Part shown: positions 23,701-34,846 of the stretch, piece by piece | Position numbering within the stretch: the stretch's first letter is position 1 | Layout: every line of letters starts with the position of its first letter | Source of the DNA: Hypericum androsaemum | Lineage: Eukaryota; Streptophyta; Magnoliopsida; Malpighiales; Hypericaceae | Assembly (NCBI GenBank): GCA_963995505.1 | Contig: OZ023181.1 | Span: forward strand, 13,016,221-13,080,220 | Direction of reading: 5' to 3' | DNA length: 64,000 nucleotides | Notes under the pieces: model-generated | Database searches by the model: none | Seen by the model: the letters and a program-made list of their open reading frames with translations, nothing else | What the model was told of the DNA's origin: nothing | Program-made: the position numbers and the translations under genes

Positions 23701-25290
23701 CTTTAGTTTCTTTATCTTACCTTTAATCTGCCTTTTCTTGTCTAATTTTTCCTTACCTTGCCTTTTCTTTCCTTATATTGTCTTTTCCTTGCCTGTCCTT
23801 ACCTTTTCTTGCCTTATCTTGCCTTTTCCTTGCCATTTCTTGTCTTTTCCTACATTTTCTTTCCTTTTCCTTGCCATTTCTTGCCTAATCTTTCCTTATC
23901 TTGCCTTTTCATTCATTTTCTTGCCTTGCTTGTATTTTCCTGCCTTATTTTGCCTTTTCTTGCCTTTTCTTTCCTTATCTTGCCTTTTTCTTGCCTTTTT
24001 TTGCCATTTCTTGCCCTTTCTTATCTTGCCTTTTCCTTCCCTTTTCTTGCCTTTTCATGCCTTTTCTTGCATTTTTTCCCTTATATTTCCTTTTATCCAT
24101 TTTCTTTCCTTTTCTTGCCTTATCTCGCCTTATCTTTCCTTTTATTGACTTTTCTTTCCTTAACTTTCCTTTTATTGCCTTTTCTTTCCCTATCTTGCCT
24201 TCTATTATCTTTTCTTGCCTTATTTTGCCTTTTCTTGCCTTTTCTTGCCTTAAGTTTCCTTATCTTGCCTTTAACTGCCTTTTCTTACCTTTTCTTCTCT
24301 TATTTTGCCTTATCTTGCCTTTTCTTTCATTATCTTGCCTTTTCCTTGCCTTTCCTTACCTTTTCATTCCTTTTCTTGTCTTTACTTGCCTTATCTTGCC
24401 TTATCCTGCCTTGTCCTTCCTTATCTTGCCTTTTCCATGTCTTTTCTTGCCTTATCTTACATTTTCTTATATTTTTTGGCCTTATCTTGCCTTATCTTGC
24501 CTTAACGTTTCATTTCTTGCCTTATCTTGCTATTTCTTGCCTTTTTTTGCCTTTTTTTAAATCTAATCTTGCCTTTTCCTTGCCTTTCCTTGCCTTATCT
24601 TGCCTTTTATAGCCTTTTCTTGCCTTTTCTTTCCATATCTTCTTTTTTCCTTGCCTTTTCTAGCCTTTTCTTGCCATTTCTTTCTTTTTCCTTGCCTTTT
24701 GTTGCCTGGTCCTGCCTTATCTTGTCTTCTCTTGCCTTATCTTGCCTTTTCTTTCCATATCTTGCCTTTCCTTTCCTTTTTCTTGCCTTTTCTTGCCTTT
24801 TTTTACCTTTTCTTTAATTATCTTCCCTTTTCTTAACTTATCTTGCATTTTCTTGCCTTATCTTGACTTTGGTTTCCTTATCTTGACTTTTGTTTCGTTT
24901 CTTGCCTTTTCATGCGTTATCTCGCCTGTTATTTCCTTATCTTGCATTTTCCTTGCCTTTTCCTGCCTTTTCTTGCCTTATCTTGCCTTTTCCTTGCCAT
25001 TTCATGCCTTCTTTTGCCATTTCCTTTCTTTTCTTACTTTGTCACACCTTATCTTATCTTTTCTTGACTTATCTTACCTTTTCTTCCGTTATCTTACCTT
25101 TTCCTAACGTTTCTTGACTTTTCTAGCATTATCTCGCCTTTTCTTCGTTATCTTGCCTTTTCCTTGCCTTTTGTTGCCTTATCATTCCTTTTCTTTACGT
25201 ATCTTGCATTTTTCTTGCCTTTTCTTGCCTTATCATGCCTTTTCTTTCCTTGTCTTGCCTTTTGCTTTCCTTTTCTTGCCTTTTCCGTGC

Positions 25291-25295
25291 CTTTT
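25291..25295. repeat. Target site duplication of element 2 (left copy, CTTTT)
   Basis: CTTTT precedes the TGTCACGAACC end of the left LTR and equals 35347-35351 after the right LTR. It is satellite sequence. Confidence 0.85.
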
Positions 25296-27973
25296 TGTCA
25301 CGAACCAAATCGGTGGTCGGTGACCGGTGCTAGACTTCAACTCCTTTAATCACAAAGAAATCTAGCGAGCCTTAAACGTATTCAGAATTTATAATAATAA
25401 AACTTTAAATATAAAATTTAAAACTTAATTTACAAAATATAATCCAAGCTTTTCCTTTTTAATACATATTCATATGTTCTTTTCTCAAGATCAAATTAAA
25501 CTATGTAACTACGGAGCTTCCAGATCAAAGAGCAAAATACAAACTGGAGACCTCGATGCAAGTCCTGAAGAACAAGTGGACTTGGTACAATCATAGTAGA
25601 TCTCCGAACTAATACAACTCGTGTTTGAGTTCCTGCAAAACTGGTGAGAGGGGGGATGAGTGTTTTAGAACACCCAGTAAACAAATAAGATATGCATCGC
25701 AATTTATTTAGCTACTCGATGCACAAATATACCTAACACATGCAAATGACTAACATGGCAACTTAATCATATGGACATGTACATTATCATAAAGTTGTAC
25801 ATACCAGATGACCAAATATTAACATATAATAACAAAGGCACAGAAACATGAGCAAACTATGCAACGTCTGATACTGTCACGTAATTTGACACATGAACCC
25901 ATAATTCTGAAATTAAATCACAGCACTGGACGAATATTCAGCAGAATCTATATCGTGTCACTTCTCTCCAACATGAGGATACCATATCATATATCCCAAC
26001 CTCCTCGGCCAAATAGTTCTGCCCGCCAGAAGACAAACATATCATATCAGACCAACCTCATCGGCCAAATAGTTCTGCCCGCCGTAGGCAACCATATCAT
26101 AGTAGACCAACCTCATTGGCCAAATAGTTCTGCTCGCCGTAGGCAATCATATCATAGCAGACCAACCCCATCGGCCAAATAGTTCTGCCCACCGTAGGCA
26201 ACCATATCATAGCAGACCAAATCCATCGGCCAAATAGTTCTGCCCGCCGTAGGCAACCATATCATATCAGACCAACCCCATCGACCAAATAGTTCTGCCC
26301 ACCGTAGGCAACCATATCATATCAGACCAACCCCATCGGCCAAATAGTTCTGCCCGCCGTAGGCAACCATATTAGCTATCCATATCATATAATTATTCAT
26401 ATCACACAAATTCTTAGGCTCCAAACGAATCCAATATATCCAATGAATAAACCAAACATTTCCAGTGCCCACTCGAGGCCAAATTAATCAAACACTTACA
26501 AATCATAATGTCACATCATAATGCTCTTATGGTAAATGCACAATATGCACTCAAAGTACCAAATTCAGATCATGACAAATAAATAGAGTGCGCCAAAGAA
26601 AGCACGAGTCACATATTATTTGTTTACCGATTTGGCTCGATGGTCATTAGTAAATTTCTTTCCTGCGATATACAATCTCTTTCTCATTTGCTTGATCCAT
26701 TCTTAAATTCCTCAAGGTCGGATGATTCAATCCAAGACCTGGCACAACAAATATCCATTTCTCCAATTCAATCATTCTATGGCACGTATATAACTTCTCA
26801 GTTACAATTTCCTTATCCATCGGTTCTTTCTTTCTAGCTTTCAGTATATTAAAGTTTAATCATTCCTACAATTTTCTTCTCTTAACGTTTTCTTTTTAGA
26901 CGACTTTTTATTAGGTTCTTTTATATAATTCTGTTTATTTCAAATTTCATCCAGGAACAACCTCTACAACTCTCATAACTGATTAGATTAATCATACCTA
27001 CAATTGCTATTTATCTACAACTCTCATCTCCCACGTATAATTGTCTTGCTTTGGATTGAATAATCAAATTGAACACAATGGAAATGAAGTTACCTAGGCC
27101 GATTTATATTTTACCTCTCTTCTTTTCTATGATCGTCACTTCTGTAATTCATTTTTTTTTCCTTTTATCAACATTTTTACAATAATATAGTTATTGTCAC
27201 TTCCTTAGTTTTATAAGGATAATCATGTTCTCGTTCTACTTTTCCAAGATTCCTATCTTCTTAGAGGTTTGAACTTGAATTTTCCAATTTCCTTTGTTAA
27301 TTGTCAATATCCAACGTTATCATCTTCCCTTCATGTATATGTTTATTACTCGCAAATATACAGACCTTAAATAATATAGATAAGCTTACCTAGTTTGATT
27401 TCCATTTTTTGTTTCTTCTCGGTGGTGGCTCCTCTTTTTCGTTCGTTTTATTACCCATCAACCAAGTAATAAACTTTAACCACCTCCTACTTTACTTTCT
27501 CTCTCCAGAGTTGGTGTCATTTTTTTGATCACTCCACGTCTTACTCCCACTTTTTTTTCCTTGCCACGTTTGTTTCCTTTTTTATATGTAAATTCTAACT
27601 TATCCAATTCTAAATTTTAGCAGTTCCTAAGCCATCTCCTTGACTTTCATTGCGTTATAAATTCTGCCGCCTCATTCTAATTTTTTTTTAATTTATTTGT
27701 AGTTATCTTGATGTTAAAAGAATTTAATTTCAATTATTATTGTATTTTTAATCCATCTATTCAATTGCCGTTATGTTAAAGTTAATTCGTTCCATGTACA
27801 ATTTTATATAGAAACTTTTAAGTCCAAAGCATATCTGATCTCTTTTTTTTTAGATTATCCAGATTACTAATTTTCATTGCTATTTCTTAACATAATATAT
27901 TATTATTTTATCAAATAATTTAACATACTTGATTAAACCCTACTAAGTTTAATTCACATGGTCGGGTATTACA
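25296..27973 (-). repeat. Element 2 3' LTR (2678 bp)
   Basis: It starts TGTCACGAACC and ends GTCGGGTATTACA on the top strand, and matches 31346-35346 over its whole length apart from indels. It holds seven copies of a 55-bp tandem repeat (26007-26375). Compared with the other LTR it lacks two repeat units, the 1.1-kb poly-A insertion and two short segments near 27418-27455. Short open frames here are unrecognisable or derive from the 55-bp repeat. Confidence 0.92.
26007..26375 (-). repeat. 55-bp tandem repeat array in the 3' LTR (7 units)
   Basis: Each unit begins GGCCAAATAGTTCTGCC, continues CGCCGTAGGCAACCATATC and ends GACCAACCCCATC. Starts fall at about 26007, 26062, 26117, 26172, 26228, 26283 and 26338. 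Units differ by a few substitutions (for example AGAAGACAA in the first). The matching array in the other LTR has nine units. Confidence 0.92.
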
Positions 27974-27986
27974 TTCTCCCCTCCTT
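27974..27986 (-). promoter_or_regulatory. Element 2 polypurine tract
   Basis: On the minus strand AAGGAGGGGAGAA lies immediately before the LTR start TGTAATACCCG. Upstream is AATTCAGGGACTGAATTTTTA, reminiscent of the end of plant chromovirus coding regions. It would prime plus-strand DNA synthesis. Confidence 0.85.
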
Positions 27987-30937
27987 ATAAAAATTCAGTC
28001 CCTGAATTTTCGTACCCGTTATTCACATAGATGAATACTTAATTAGTATCTTCTCTTAGGTCAATGTAGTTTGTCAATAATTTTCTCACTCTACTTTCTA
28101 AATCGTAAGTTCCCTAATTAGAAATTTTCAAAATTTTCTGATCCAAAATTTATTTTGGCACATTCAACATGCCAAATTTAACTAATTTCAAACTTATTTG
28201 GGGATTCAAACAAGAACAAGCTCTTATTACGTTTGATATCTAGAGTAACTTTGACGTGACAATGTCAAAATTATTGTGGCAAAAGTCAACTTGCCTCTAG
28301 TTTAATGTGTTTCAAATTCATAAACATTTGGAGGAAATTTTTATCTTCTTCCAAAACTCATTGTCCCTTTCATATGTGAGATTTTGAGCAAATGTGTGTT
28401 CTCACATTAAATCTTATATTCTTTTATCTTTAAACTAAGTAAAGCACAACTCACCTAGATTCTAAAGAACTATAAACAAGTAACTTATGCCTCTTTCTTA
28501 TCACTTTAATTGATCAAAAAATAGATCTTAACCATATAAGCCCATTTCCAACCATAAGTCACTGTCAAATATTTCAAAATTCATTCTGCTTTTCCTAGGT
28601 AGTACATTGAGCATCATATATTTTCTCACATTAAACTGTATTTCCTTCCCTCTCTTAACCTTATGAATCACATTAGTCTTTTTTTGTATTCTCCAAAGCA
28701 TATAAGACCGAAGTATCTTCTTCGATCAAAGTGTCTCTTACTTATTTATAATACAATCATTCTGCTAGTTTAACTGATTCAATTTTTTTTAATCTCTCAT
28801 ACACTACCATAACCCTTTCCATAAGTAGTTCAATAAACTTGCATCTCGACATACCAAATAATTTCTAGCATCAAATTCTCCAATTAAATTCTCCAATTTC
28901 TAGCTTATTTTTCTCAATTTTCATGTGATCTTCTAATTTATCCAATATACACCAATTTTCAATAAAATTATAAACTTATATTCTATAGATTTTAGCACTC
29001 ATATCATAATCATTATAATAACTTTCATCATATAGATGAACCAGATAACATATCACTATCTCAGAGCACATATGCTAAGTTTCAAAGATTGTGTGGACTA
29101 TGTCCTCTTCCATTAGTACCACGACCTTGTGTCATTCATCTTACAATTTGACAACCTACCTTATAGCTTTTACTAGCCCAAATCTTTGTTCATTAAATTT
29201 GATTGACTCTTTCCTATGAAGAGCGATCATCCGCCATGGTGGCATAATCTTTAACACTTTTCTCATTGCAAAGACATCATAATACCCAATCTTTCTTCCT
29301 AAACAAACTAGTTTATCAGCCACAAAAAAATTCTCTAAAATTTTCTTCACCAAGTTAAATCTTATTTTCATTTTATTTTTCCATAATCTATTATTTTCAC
29401 TTATTCAGTTTACATTACATAGTTGTAAAAACTTCATACCAAAGCTCACATATCTTAGCAATTATCTCTTCTATCCCCATTACCATCCCTTTCTAATTTT
29501 TAATCTTCAAAAAGTTCTAGCAAACTTCAATGAGTATATCATCTTTTGTGCCAAAGTTGTCACTTAATTCTATAGTTCTTATCATATTTATATTAGTGTT
29601 TGTAGATGTTCAACATATATTTTTTTTCCAACCACATATAGGTTTAAGGGTTTACATGATGGAGTAGTATCTACAAATACTTCCATCAAAGCACATACCA
29701 GTTTTCCATCTCCCTGGCATTTTCTAAAGCTTGAACCCAAATTCTATTTTAGCTTATCTTCATACTAATACAACTTTATTGACTATTAAGTCACTCTTAT
29801 CCTATCACTTCACATCTCAAAATTTTGCACAATCCAAGATAGGTTTCGAAAACTACATACCATATGTACTCATATTTTCATATTTCTTTATTCTTCACTT
29901 CTCAATTAAATCACTTTAACATACTTCCTTTTAGGCTCTGGACTTTTCTCATTTCATATTTCACTAACCAAATAATCTCATTAAGTTTCCCACAAACTTA
30001 TTACGAAATTAATATTTTCACCCCAAATTTACTTTGTCATATTTACTTTTCCTTCTTTGAGCTAACTTAAATTAAATTTTTACTTGTCAAATATTTTTGT
30101 TCATTTCTCTTTCTAAGTCGTTGTCTAGTTAATAATTTATCTCAAATTTCTCTTTTACAAATAACATTTACTCCCGCTCTCTTATAGAGCTTGCACAACA
30201 CCATCTTAATATTGGCGTGCTTATTATAGTTATAAGATACCTGATTTATAGATTATCAAAGTTTTATGTGAGTACTGTACCTCACATTCTTCAAGACTTA
30301 GATTATATGCATCAGATCATTATCTGATTACAAAGAGAAGCTTTACTCAACTCCATATGGATTTTCTTGAGCTTCCTAAATTGTTTACCGAACTAATAGG
30401 TAAACTTTGTAGTTTGGTTTTGCTATTGACCATTTAGGCTTTTTCTTGTTGGACTATCTTGTCCATACCCACTGTGCAAATTATCTTATCAAAAGTTCTC
30501 TTTGCCAAAATCCATAACCATAATGTAAACCAAGATAAATAACCAGATGTCATACTTAATCTCAGCTCCCTCAAAATATTCAAAAATTATTCCATATAGC
30601 TTAATCTCATATTTCATCCATACATAATAATCACATTTTACTTTCCCAACATAACTTTTTTTTTCAAAGCACACTTGCGGCTTAATTTCTCATAAATACT
30701 CCTTCCACATAATAATGTTCATAACTTCCTCTTTTCAAACATGTTTAACACAAAAACAGATTCTCAATGCAAAGATACAAAATCTAGAAGAGTCCAGAAA
30801 GACATAACTCAAACAGTTGGTGAGACTCAAACCAATGGCCCAATATACATAGGAAGAAATCAAATATATAAGGGTGTCTACATAATTTTGACAAAGTGGT
30901 GATCAGTCACTTCATCAAAATCTCACCCAAGAAGGAT

Positions 30938-30976
<39 letters not shown>

Positions 30977-31325
30977 TCTTCAAAGGAAAACATATACAAA
31001 TGGTCCATGAATTCTCACCATAATGTAGAGTGAATGACTAGTGATAACAAGAAAGCATCACAAAAAAATTTCACATAAGAATGCCAAACTCACATCTCAA
31101 GCAAAACATATTTGCCCAACTTTCATATTCATCATACCATCATGATCAAACAGAAATAACTCTTCGTTGACATAGAAGAGATTACGGTATGAGCAAATGA
31201 GACAGATGGAAAGGATGCAAAGATATGGGGAATCCTATGCTCCGTAGCACAACTTAAGAGACATGATAATTCAAACAAGGCTCTAACCTAGAGCTTAAAA
31301 CTTTAGCATAAACCTAAAGCTCAAA
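27987..31325 (-). other. Element 2 interior: AT-rich, no recognisable coding region
   Basis: About 3.3 kb between polypurine tract and primer binding site. The longest frames are 60-70 residues on either strand (for example 29156-29371 and 30489-30674, minus) and match no retrotransposon domain I know. The only regular feature is an (AT)16 microsatellite at 30942-30973. The part next to the primer binding site is probably the leader region. No pol motifs such as YxDD, HHCC or ILGRP were noticed in the frames. Confidence 0.75.
30942..30973. repeat. (AT)16 microsatellite
   Basis: A perfect 32-bp alternating AT run in the interior of element 2. It is a simple repeat likely to vary in length and able to extrude a cruciform. 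Confidence 0.95.
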
Positions 31326-31341
31326 CCATGCTTTGATACCA
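31326..31341 (-). promoter_or_regulatory. Element 2 primer binding site, initiator-Met tRNA type
   Basis: On the minus strand TGGTATCAAAGCATGG lies five bases (AATTT... spacing) after the 5' LTR end CGTGACA. It closely resembles the TGGTATCAGAGC site complementary to the 3' end of plant initiator Met-tRNA, with an A for G change. This site primes minus-strand DNA synthesis and confirms which LTR is 5'. Confidence 0.88.
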
Positions 31342-32057
31342 AATTTGTCACGAACCAAATCGGTGGTCGGTGACCGGCGTTAGACTTCAACTCTTTTAAT
31401 CACAAAGAAATCTAGCCAGCCTTAAACGTATTTAGAATTTATAATAATAAAACTTTAAATTTAAAATTTAAAACTTAATTTATAAAATATAAGCCAAGCT
31501 TTTTCTTTTTAATACATATTCATATGTTCTTTTCCCAAGATCAAATTAAACTATGTAACTACGGAGCTTCTAGATCAAAGAGAAAAATACAAACTGGAGA
31601 CCTCGATGCAAGTCCGGAAGAACAAGTGGACTTGGTACAATCATAGTAGATCTTCGAACCAATACAACTCGTGTTTGAGTTACTGCAAAATTGGTGAGAG
31701 GGGGGATGAGTGTTTTGGAACACCCAGTAAATAAATAAGATATGCATGGCAATTTATTTAGCTACTCGATGCACAAATATACCTAACACATGCAAATGAC
31801 TAACATGGCAACTTAATCATATGGACATGTACATTATCATAAAGTTATACATACCAGATGACCAAATATTAACATATAATCACAAAGGCACAGAAACATG
31901 AGCAAACTACGCAACGTCTGATACTGTCACGTAATTTGACACATGAACCCATAATTCCAAAATTAAATCACAGCACTGGACGAATACTCATCAGAATCTA
32001 AATTGTGTCACTTCCTCTCCAACATGAGGATACCATATCATATATCCCAACCTCCTC

Positions 32058-32536
32058 GGCCAAATAGTTCTGCCCGCCAGAAGGCAACCATATCATATCA
32101 GACCAACCTCATCGGCCAAATAGTTCTGCGCGCCGTAGGCAACCATATTATAGTAGACCAACCTCATCGGCCAAATAGTTCTGCCCGCCGTAGGCAACCA
32201 TATCATAGCAGACCAACCCCATCGGCCAAATAGTTCTACCCACCGTAGGCAACCATATCATAGCAGACCAACTCCATCGGCCAAATAGTTCTGCCCGCCG
32301 GAGGCAACCATATCATAGCAGACCAACTCCATCGGCCAAATAGTTCTGCCCGCCGTAGGCAACCATATCATATCAGACCAACCTCATCGGCCAAATAGTT
32401 CTGCCCGTCGTAGGCAACCATATCATATCAGACCAACCCCATCGGCCAAATAGTTCTGCCCGCCGTAGGCAACCATATCATATCAGACCAACCCCATCGG
32501 CCAAATAGTTCTGCTCGCCGTAGGCAACCATATCAG
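32058..32536 (-). repeat. 55-bp tandem repeat array in the 5' LTR (9 units)
   Basis: Same unit as in the 3' LTR (GGCCAAATAGTTCTGCC start). Starts run from 32058 to 32499 at 55-bp steps. Two more units than in the 3' LTR show that copy number changed after insertion or during the last reverse transcription. Confidence 0.92.
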
Positions 32537-33694
32537 CTATCCATATCATATAATTATTCATATCACACAAATTCATAGGCTCCAAACGAATCAAATATAT
32601 CCAATGAATAAACCAAACATTTCCAGTGCCCACTCGAGGCCAAATTAATCAAACACTTATAAATCATAATGTCACATCATAATGCTCATATGGTAAATGC
32701 ACAATATGCACTCAAAGTACCAAATTCAGATCATGACAAATAAATAGAGTGCGCCAAAGAAAGCACGAGTCACATATTATTTGTTTACCGATTTGGCTCG
32801 ATGGTCATTAGTAAATTTCTTTCCTGCGATATACAATCTCTTTCTCATTTGCTTGATCCATTCTTAAATTCCTCAAGGTCGGATGATTCAATCCAAGACC
32901 TGGCACAACAAATATCCATTTCTCCAATTCAATCATTCTATAGCACTTATATAACTTCTCAGTTACAAATTCCTTATCCATCGGTTCTTTCTTTCTAGCT
33001 TTCAGTATATTAAAGTTTAATCATTCCTACAATTTTCTCCTCTTAATGTTTTCTTTTTATATGACTTTCTATTAGGTTCTTTTATATAATTCTGTTTGTT
33101 TCAAATTTCATCCAGGAACAATCTCTACAACTCTCATAACTGATTAGATTAATCATACCTATAATTTCTATTTACTTACAATTTAAGATTTAATGAAAAT
33201 CATCTCCCACGTATAATTGTCTTGCTTTGGATTGAATAATCAAATTGAACACAATGGAAATGAAGTTACCTAGGCCGATTTATATTGTACCTCTCTTCTT
33301 TTCCATGATCGTCACTTCTGTAATTCATTTTTTTTTCCTTTTATCAACATTTTTACAATAATATAGTTATTGTCACTTCTTTAGTTTTATAAGGATAATC
33401 ATGTTCTCGTTCTACTTTTCCAAGATTCCTATCTTCTTAGAGGTTTGAACTTTAATTTTCCAATTCCCTTTGTTAATTGTCAATATCCAACGTTATCATC
33501 TTCCCTTCATGTATATATTAATTACTAGCAAATATACAGACCTTAAATAATATAGATAAGCTTACCTAGTTTGATTTCCATTTTCTGTTTCTTCTCTTTT
33601 TCATCTTCTCGGTGGTGGCTCCTCTTTTTCGTTCGTTTTATTTTCTGTTCTTGTTTACTAGCTCACTAGAAGAATGAGCAACTTATAACCCATC

Positions 33695-33707
33695 AACCAA
33701 GTAATAA
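33695..33707. repeat. 13-bp target duplication of the poly-A insertion (left copy)
   Basis: AACCAAGTAATAA at 33695-33707 recurs at 34834-34846 after the poly-A tail. The 3' LTR of element 2 has a single copy (CATCAACCAAGTAATAAAC near 27457), showing the empty site. Confidence 0.9.
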
Positions 33708-34833
33708 TAAAAAGATTACATGCCCCAGCGAAAAACTCTCCCTCTCAGTGAGTGGAGCTTTCTCTCTCTAGATTAATATCTAGTAGAGCTTCCTACCCTT
33801 TTTTAGGACTTTTCTTCCGCCGCCGTCGTCCATTGCTCATCCTCCCCTCCTCATCGGTTCGCCACAACTCGTCTCCTCCACGCTCGTCTCTTCTACGATC
33901 GTCTCCTCCACGCTCGTCTCTTCCCACGCTCGTCTCCTCCACGCTCGCTTACCGTTCCTAACCTTCACGTCCTCCTCCACCCCTTCCTCGACCATCCTTG
34001 AGCTTGGTGGTCCAAATCTGTTTCTCCGGCAAAGATTTGGTCTTCAACCAAGCAGATCCCGAGCGCAGAAGCCAAAGCCCAGCCCATCTCAGCGTGTTCT
34101 CGCTCAGGTCGGCCAACCGCAGGAGCTTCTCGACCGTACACCATGTAGCCCAGGAGCCTCCGTGGTTGGCCGGAGGGGCTGGTCACCGGGTGGCCACCCC
34201 TTCGGTTCGATGCTGTCCCTTTTTCTGTTGTTAATTTCTTGCCTTCTATTTCCTTTTGTTGATGTTGTTTGTCTGTGCTGTTATCTGTTTTATTTATGTG
34301 CTTTTCTCATGTTTTGGGTATGTAGTTTAGATCAGCTTTGTTCTGATCTAACTGCTGCCTTGTTGCTTTTCTGCCCAGTTCACCATTTGTTTGGTGATCT
34401 CTTGGTTCAGTTAGCTCCGGGTTGTATTTCTTATTTAATGTTTTGCTTGGATCTGCTTAGACTCAGTGTGAGATCCGTTCGGATCTCGAAGCCATTCCTG
34501 TTGTCACAGGTGGAGAAACTTGTCTCGATTGAATTCGTTCGATCGTGGCTCTCTTTTGCGTGCATGTTGTATGCATTCAACTGCCCACTTGGTTATGTTA
34601 CCTTATGGTTATTCAGCCGTAGCTTATCTCGGCATAATTTCGCTTTGGTCGTTGGCTATTGTAGCTTTTCGATCGCCCTTCGCTCTCTCCTGTGTTACTG
34701 TGCCACTTTGTTGACTTCGGCTTGGTTTTCTTTTTCTGTTCAGTGCTTTCATCTTTTGTCTATGTATTTTCTTTCTCGTACTGTAATCCATTTGTATTAA
34801 TATAGGCTTCGCGCCACCCCCTTCAAAAAAAAA
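33708..34833 (+). mobile_element. Poly-A retroposon (LINE-like or retrocopy) nested in element 2
   Basis: A 1126-bp insertion absent from the sister LTR. It ends GCTTCGCGCCACCCCCTTC plus about 11 A, and is flanked by a 13-bp duplication. That structure is the signature of target-primed reverse transcription by LINE machinery. The 3' end (TTAATATAGGCTTC...TTC-polyA) resembles tails of plant L1 LINEs and related non-autonomous elements, but no endonuclease or RT frame is present. The first half is GC-rich with a 15-bp minisatellite; the second half is T-rich. Three frames (69, 78 and 212 residues) have no domain I recognise; the 212-residue one (34162-34800) is Leu/Cys/Phe-rich, as expected from T-rich DNA. 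It could be an internally deleted LINE or a processed copy of an unknown transcript. Confidence 0.8.
33869..33944 (+). repeat. 15-bp minisatellite (5 units) in the poly-A retroposon
   Basis: Units of CTCGTCTCCTCCACG type start at 33869, 33884, 33899, 33914 and 33930. One is 16 bp, and a partial unit (CTCGCTTACC) follows. It translates to a Ser/Arg/Pro-rich repeat in one frame, which accounts for the 69-residue open frame there. Confidence 0.88.
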
Positions 34834-34846
34834 AACCAAGTAATAA
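34834..34846. repeat. 13-bp target duplication of the poly-A insertion (right copy)
   Basis: AACCAAGTAATAA follows the poly-A run (34825-34835; the first two A are shared). Sequence after it (ACTTTAACCACCTCC) continues the element 2 LTR. Confidence 0.9.

Larger units (their letters stand above)
20794..25295 (+). repeat. 10-bp satellite array between elements 1 and 2
   Basis: This has the same monomer and polarity as 4741-16274. The left part (to about 22.9 kb) resembles 11-13.7 kb: it carries CTGCCTTTTCTTTCCTTAAC near 21868 and CCGTATCTTTCCC near 22146. The right part (about 23.0-25.3 kb) carries other markers, such as TTATCC after ATATTGAC near 23515 and CCTTTAACTGCC near 24260, that match the array right of element 2. 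The subfamily change therefore lies inside this block. No gene is seen. Confidence 0.96.

Noticed and set aside
26007..26375. 107-residue frame at 25859-26182 and 76-residue frame at 32003-32233 as LTR genes
   Set aside because: They are mostly the translation of the 55-bp tandem repeat, run on the strand opposite to the element, and match no domain.
29156..30674. Short minus-strand frames (71 and 61 residues) as remnants of integrase or chromodomain in element 2
   Set aside because: No HHCC, DDE or chromodomain residues could be recognised, and the region is AT-rich with frequent stops.
31326..31341. tRNA gene near 31.3 kb
   Set aside because: Only about 16 bases match the complement of a tRNA 3' end, at the expected primer binding position. 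There is no cloverleaf or internal promoter boxes.
33752..34234. Ser/Arg/Pro-rich and Cys-rich frames (69 and 78 residues) as a host gene exon
   Set aside because: The first is the translation of a 15-bp minisatellite, neither has a recognisable domain, and both lie in a retroposed insert.
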